From NCBI GenBank assembly GCA_044464175.1, contig JBIQLO010000014.1, forward strand, positions 1-31,929: a DNA stretch of 31,929 nt. Direction: 5' to 3'. The position numbers and the translations under genes were made by a program. Position 1 is the stretch's first letter, and every line of letters starts with the position of its first letter. This document shows, piece by piece, positions 29,322-31,929 of the stretch. The DNA comes from JBIQLO01 sp044464175 (lineage in GTDB: Bacteria > Planctomycetota > Phycisphaerae > Tepidisphaerales > Tepidisphaeraceae). A model generated the notes under the pieces. That model saw only the letters and a list, made by a program, of their open reading frames with translations. It made no database searches and was not told the origin of the DNA.

Positions 29322-30545
29322 ATGATTGCCCGTCCCGATCTGCTTGATGAGCATTCCCCGCGGGGGCTGGAAGTCTTTCAATTGACCACCGACCGGGAGT
29401 TGAGCGGCTGCCACATTTACATGGAAGCCCAGATTTTCACGCCCGACAGCAACCATTTCATCCTCCATGTGGGGACCGACGCCCATGGCGGCGGCAACCG
29501 ACTGCCGGACCACCAATATATGCGTTGCGATCTGCGGGATGGGTGCACCTTGCACCCGATGACCGTCGAGGTCGGGGCGACGACGCCCACCATCTCGCCG
29601 GATGGGCGGTACGTCTATTACATAGTGGATGAGAGCCAGCTCAACGGCGGACGGATCACGCTCAAGCGGGTGAACCTCGACGGGACTGAGCGCGTGACCC
29701 TGGCGGTGGTGGACCGCCCGCTCGACGGCGCCCGCTGCCAGCCCAGCCGGATCTATCCGCTGTCCACTATCTCCTCCGACGGGCAACGCCTGGCGACAGC
29801 CTGTTTTCTGGGCGACGGGCAGATGGAAAATGCGCCTTTCGGCCTGCTAGTCTTCGACCTGGAGCGCGGCACAGTTTCCCTGCCGATCCAAGGCCCCAGT
29901 TACTGCAACCTCCATCCGCAGTATTGCCGCTCGCCCGAGGCGCCTCATGATCTGCTGATCCAGGAGAATCACGGCAACCTGAATTCGCCCCGCGGCCGAC
30001 ACCTCCGGCTCACCGGCGGACTGGGGGCCGATATCCATGTGGTGCGCGATGATGGGAGTCACTGGCGAAGCATGCCCTGGGGACGCGACGAGAGGGAAAA
30101 GTGCCAGGGACACCAGTGCTGGCGCGGCCAGAGCGAATGGGCAATCACCGCCACCAGCGAGCCGGATGGGAAGCGGAATTTAATCGAATCCGCCGCCTGC
30201 GAGGGAGAGGGGCATGAGGGGCTGCGGACGCCCGGTCCCAAGCAACGCAACCTGCTGTCGCCCGCCCATCCTTCCCCCCATTATTGCCATTTCGCCACCG
30301 ACAGCGCCGGGCGGCTCATGATCGGCGACCATTTCATCCGCCCCAATCCGCCATCCTTGTTCCTCATGGAGCTGGATGAGCCGGGCGCCGGCCCCATTCG
30401 GCGAGCGCGACACCTGCTGAACACCCGCAGTTCGAACGTGAAGCAGGCCCACGTGCATCCGTTTCTTTCACCCGATGGGCGGATGGGCTTTTTCAACTCG
30501 GATGAATCGGGAATCCTTCAAGCCTATATGGTCCGGGGCTGGTAG
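29322..30545 (+). CDS. Oligogalacturonate-lyase-like beta-propeller protein
   Basis: This 407-aa protein has no signal peptide. Repeated blade motifs (PTISPDGRYVYYI near residue 88, STISSDGQRLATA near 150, HPFLSPDGRMGFFNSDESG near 379) indicate a TolB/WD40-like propeller. The GHQCWRGQSEW segment and the terminal Q375-A-H377-V-H379-P motif resemble oligogalacturonate lyase, where Gln and His residues bind Mn near the active site. Ogl enzymes cleave short pectin oligomers in the cytoplasm. No other pectin gene is adjacent, so the true substrate may differ. The ATG at 29322 has GGGAG 8 nt upstream. It is convergent with alr. Confidence 0.72.
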   Translation: MIARPDLLDEHSPRGLEVFQLTTDRELSGCHIYMEAQIFTPDSNHFILHVGTDAHGGGNRLPDHQYMRCDLRDGCTLHPMTVEVGATTPTISPDGRYVYYIVDESQLNGGRITLKRVNLDGTERVTLAVVDRPLDGARCQPSRIYPLSTISSDGQRLATACFLGDGQMENAPFGLLVFDLERGTVSLPIQGPSYCNLHPQYCRSPEAPHDLLIQENHGNLNSPRGRHLRLTGGLGADIHVVRDDGSHWRSMPWGRDEREKCQGHQCWRGQSEWAITATSEPDGKRNLIESAACEGEGHEGLRTPGPKQRNLLSPAHPSPHYCHFATDSAGRLMIGDHFIRPNPPSLFLMELDEPGAGPIRRARHLLNTRSSNVKQAHVHPFLSPDGRMGFFNSDESGILQAYMVRGW

Positions 30546-30575
30546 CTTGCAGGGTTTATCGCGCCGAGGGGTCGC

Positions 30576-30589
30576 GCCCGCGGCCGGGC
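30576..30589 (+). terminator. Short GC hairpin between the propeller gene and alr
   Basis: GCCCG (30576-30580) and CGGGC (30585-30589) form a 5-bp stem with a 4-nt loop in the 47-bp convergent gap, followed by TTCTC. It is short and lacks a true T run, so it is at best a weak terminator. Confidence 0.25.
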
Positions 30590-30592
30590 TTC

Positions 30593-31819
30593 TCAACCGC
30601 GCTCTTCCATGGTCTCGGGTGTCGGCTGCTCGGTCGGCGCTTCGACCAGCACCCGGCGGATGCGCTGGCCAATGCGACAGAAGATTTCATAGGGGATCGT
30701 CTGCGCCAGCTTGGCCAGTTCATATACACTGGCCGGGGAGAGAGGGTCACTGTCCAGAAGGATCGCCTCGTCGCCGCCCTGCACCTGGGGGATCTCGGTC
30801 AGGTCGATGGCGGTGACATCCATGCTCACCCGCCCCACCACCGGGGCGGGCTGGTTGTGGACCATCATGCAGGCCCGGTTGGAGAAGCAGCGCTGATAGC
30901 CGTCGGCGTACCCCACGGGCACCAGTCCGATGCGCGAGTCCCGGCGGGCCTTCCAGGTCTGGTTGTATCCCACGCCGGTGCCGGCGGCAATCGATTTGAT
31001 CATGAGGATCGGCGCCACCCATTGCATCGCCGGGCGAAGCGGGCGGGCGACGCGCGGGCGCAGGGTGGGATCGATGCCGTAGAGGCTCAGGCCCGGGCGC
31101 ACCATGTCCAGATGGGCTTCGGGATGGAAGAAGACGGCCGCGCTGTTGGCCGCGTGCAGGATCGGCAGCTTGCGCTGGCGGGGCAGGGCGGCGATGGAGC
31201 GTGTGAATCGGCGAAGCTGCTCGGCATTGAGGGGGTCATCGGCGGCCTCGGAGGATGCGAAATGGGTGCAGAGCCCGGCCAGTTGCAGCGAAGGCTGGGC
31301 GTCGATGGCCTCGAGGATCGGGCCCAGGTCGCGCGGGACGGCATCCATGCGGGTCATGCCGGTGTCGATCATCACCTGCACGCGGGCGCGCCGGTCCAGG
31401 GCGATGGCGATGCGCCCCACATCCCCGGCGGCCGCGGCGCTGCAGAGGGTGAGCGTCCAGCCGGAGCGGATGGCCCATTCGATCCGCCGGCGCTCCTGCC
31501 CCAGATAGGTATTCTCGACGGGGCGAAAGATCAGGACCGGCAACTGGGTGGAGGGCAGGGCGGCCGCCTCGTCGATATTGGCGACCGCGATCGCATCGAC
31601 GAGGGGGTGTCCCTCGGGGGGGGCAAGGGTGCGGGCGACCAGGGCGGCATCGTGCCCGTAGGCGTTGGCCTTGAGGATCGCGCACAGCTTCACGGCCGGG
31701 CGCATGTGACGGCGCAACAGTTTGACGTTGTGCAACAAAGCAGCCTGCGAAATGCGGGCGTGCGGCGCCCCCAGCGGCTCCAGTCCATCCATGCGGCCCA
31801 TTCCTTCCGCCGGCTCCAT
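30593..31819 (-). CDS. alr: Alanine racemase
   Basis: This 408-aa fold-type III PLP enzyme interconverts L- and D-alanine for peptidoglycan. The PLP lysine is K50 in AILKANAYGH, the second catalytic residue is Y285 in GTGVGYNQTW, and the VGRVSMDVTAID block and the C-terminal IPYEIFCRIGQRI are standard. About 18 extra N-terminal residues precede the conserved HARISQAALLHN. An internal Met (M7 or M10) could be the true start, but a TATACT box 11 nt before the ATG at 31819 favours the longer form. The C-terminal tail is rich in Pro, Thr and Glu. The family call is secure. Confidence 0.95.
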   Translation of the reverse strand: MEPAEGMGRMDGLEPLGAPHARISQAALLHNVKLLRRHMRPAVKLCAILKANAYGHDAALVARTLAPPEGHPLVDAIAVANIDEAAALPSTQLPVLIFRPVENTYLGQERRRIEWAIRSGWTLTLCSAAAAGDVGRIAIALDRRARVQVMIDTGMTRMDAVPRDLGPILEAIDAQPSLQLAGLCTHFASSEAADDPLNAEQLRRFTRSIAALPRQRKLPILHAANSAAVFFHPEAHLDMVRPGLSLYGIDPTLRPRVARPLRPAMQWVAPILMIKSIAAGTGVGYNQTWKARRDSRIGLVPVGYADGYQRCFSNRACMMVHNQPAPVVGRVSMDVTAIDLTEIPQVQGGDEAILLDSDPLSPASVYELAKLAQTIPYEIFCRIGQRIRRVLVEAPTEQPTPETMEERG

Positions 31820-31830
31820 CCGGCGGGGTC

Positions 31831-31836
31831 AGTATA
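31831..31836 (-). promoter_or_regulatory. -10 box of alr
   Basis: TATACT on the minus strand (5/6 to consensus) ends 11 nt before the ATG at 31819. No clear -35 is present; the best candidate at 16 bp is TTCCCT (3/6). No SD lies between the box and the ATG. The remaining sequence to the window end shows no gene. Confidence 0.45.
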
Positions 31837-31929
31837 TCGGGCGGGGGTGAAAAGGGAACCTATTTTTCCGGTCCCGGCGCGGCGGGTTGGGTTCGTTGGG
31901 AAATACGCGCTTGTGGGTTCGGGGGGAGA

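Overview
The window looks like chromosomal DNA from a GC-rich member of the Planctomycetota, possibly the Phycisphaerae. The evidence is indirect: a TolC-type lipoprotein with a Pro-rich N-terminal extension, Ala-Thr-Thr-Gln-Pro linkers in two exported proteins, an NfeD/FloA pair, and many genes without a Shine-Dalgarno (SD) sequence. No rRNA, tRNA, CRISPR array, transposase or phage gene was seen. Twenty-six protein genes are called; one small ORF is doubtful.

Layout. 31-642: rdgB (nucleotide-pool cleaning), convergent with two tandemly duplicated MFS exporters (658-3522, minus). 3606-4654: a SRPBCC protein and a divergent PilZ protein, the latter followed by a strong intrinsic terminator. 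4812-12485 (minus): a six-gene catabolic-looking array, in transcription order HpcH/HpaI aldolase, Gfo/Idh/MocA dehydrogenase, SDR dehydrogenase, an 825-aa protein with two metallophosphoesterase domains and a TIM barrel, a D-threonine-aldolase-like PLP enzyme, and a divergent DapA-family enzyme. An FCD-type GntR regulator (12584-13231) is read divergently. Between it and the array lie two TGT-N4-ACA dyads 21 bp apart that overlap candidate promoters in both directions. This set is the best candidate for an undescribed pathway.

13236-17823 (minus): a secreted FlgO/TolB-like protein, a TolC-like outer-membrane lipoprotein and a HlyD-type adaptor, an export system whose inner-membrane pump is not present here. 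18040-20312 (plus): NfeD-like protein, flotillin FloA and a third small membrane protein. 20889-24962 (plus): topA, a PhnP-like metallo-beta-lactamase protein and pyrR. 25034-29174 (minus): an E2 acyltransferase without E1, a small membrane protein, a histidine kinase and a Fis-type response regulator, possibly one transcription unit. 29322-30545: an oligogalacturonate-lyase-like beta-propeller. 30593-31819: alr, for D-alanine supply to peptidoglycan.

A pattern across the window: several genes that start a transcription unit (both MFS genes, gntR, nfeD, alr, possibly the kinase) have a -10-like hexamer ending 11-12 nt before the ATG, which predicts 5' leaders of only about 5 nt. Genes inside the putative operons more often have a recognisable SD. 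All function calls come from reading motifs by eye; no database search was run.
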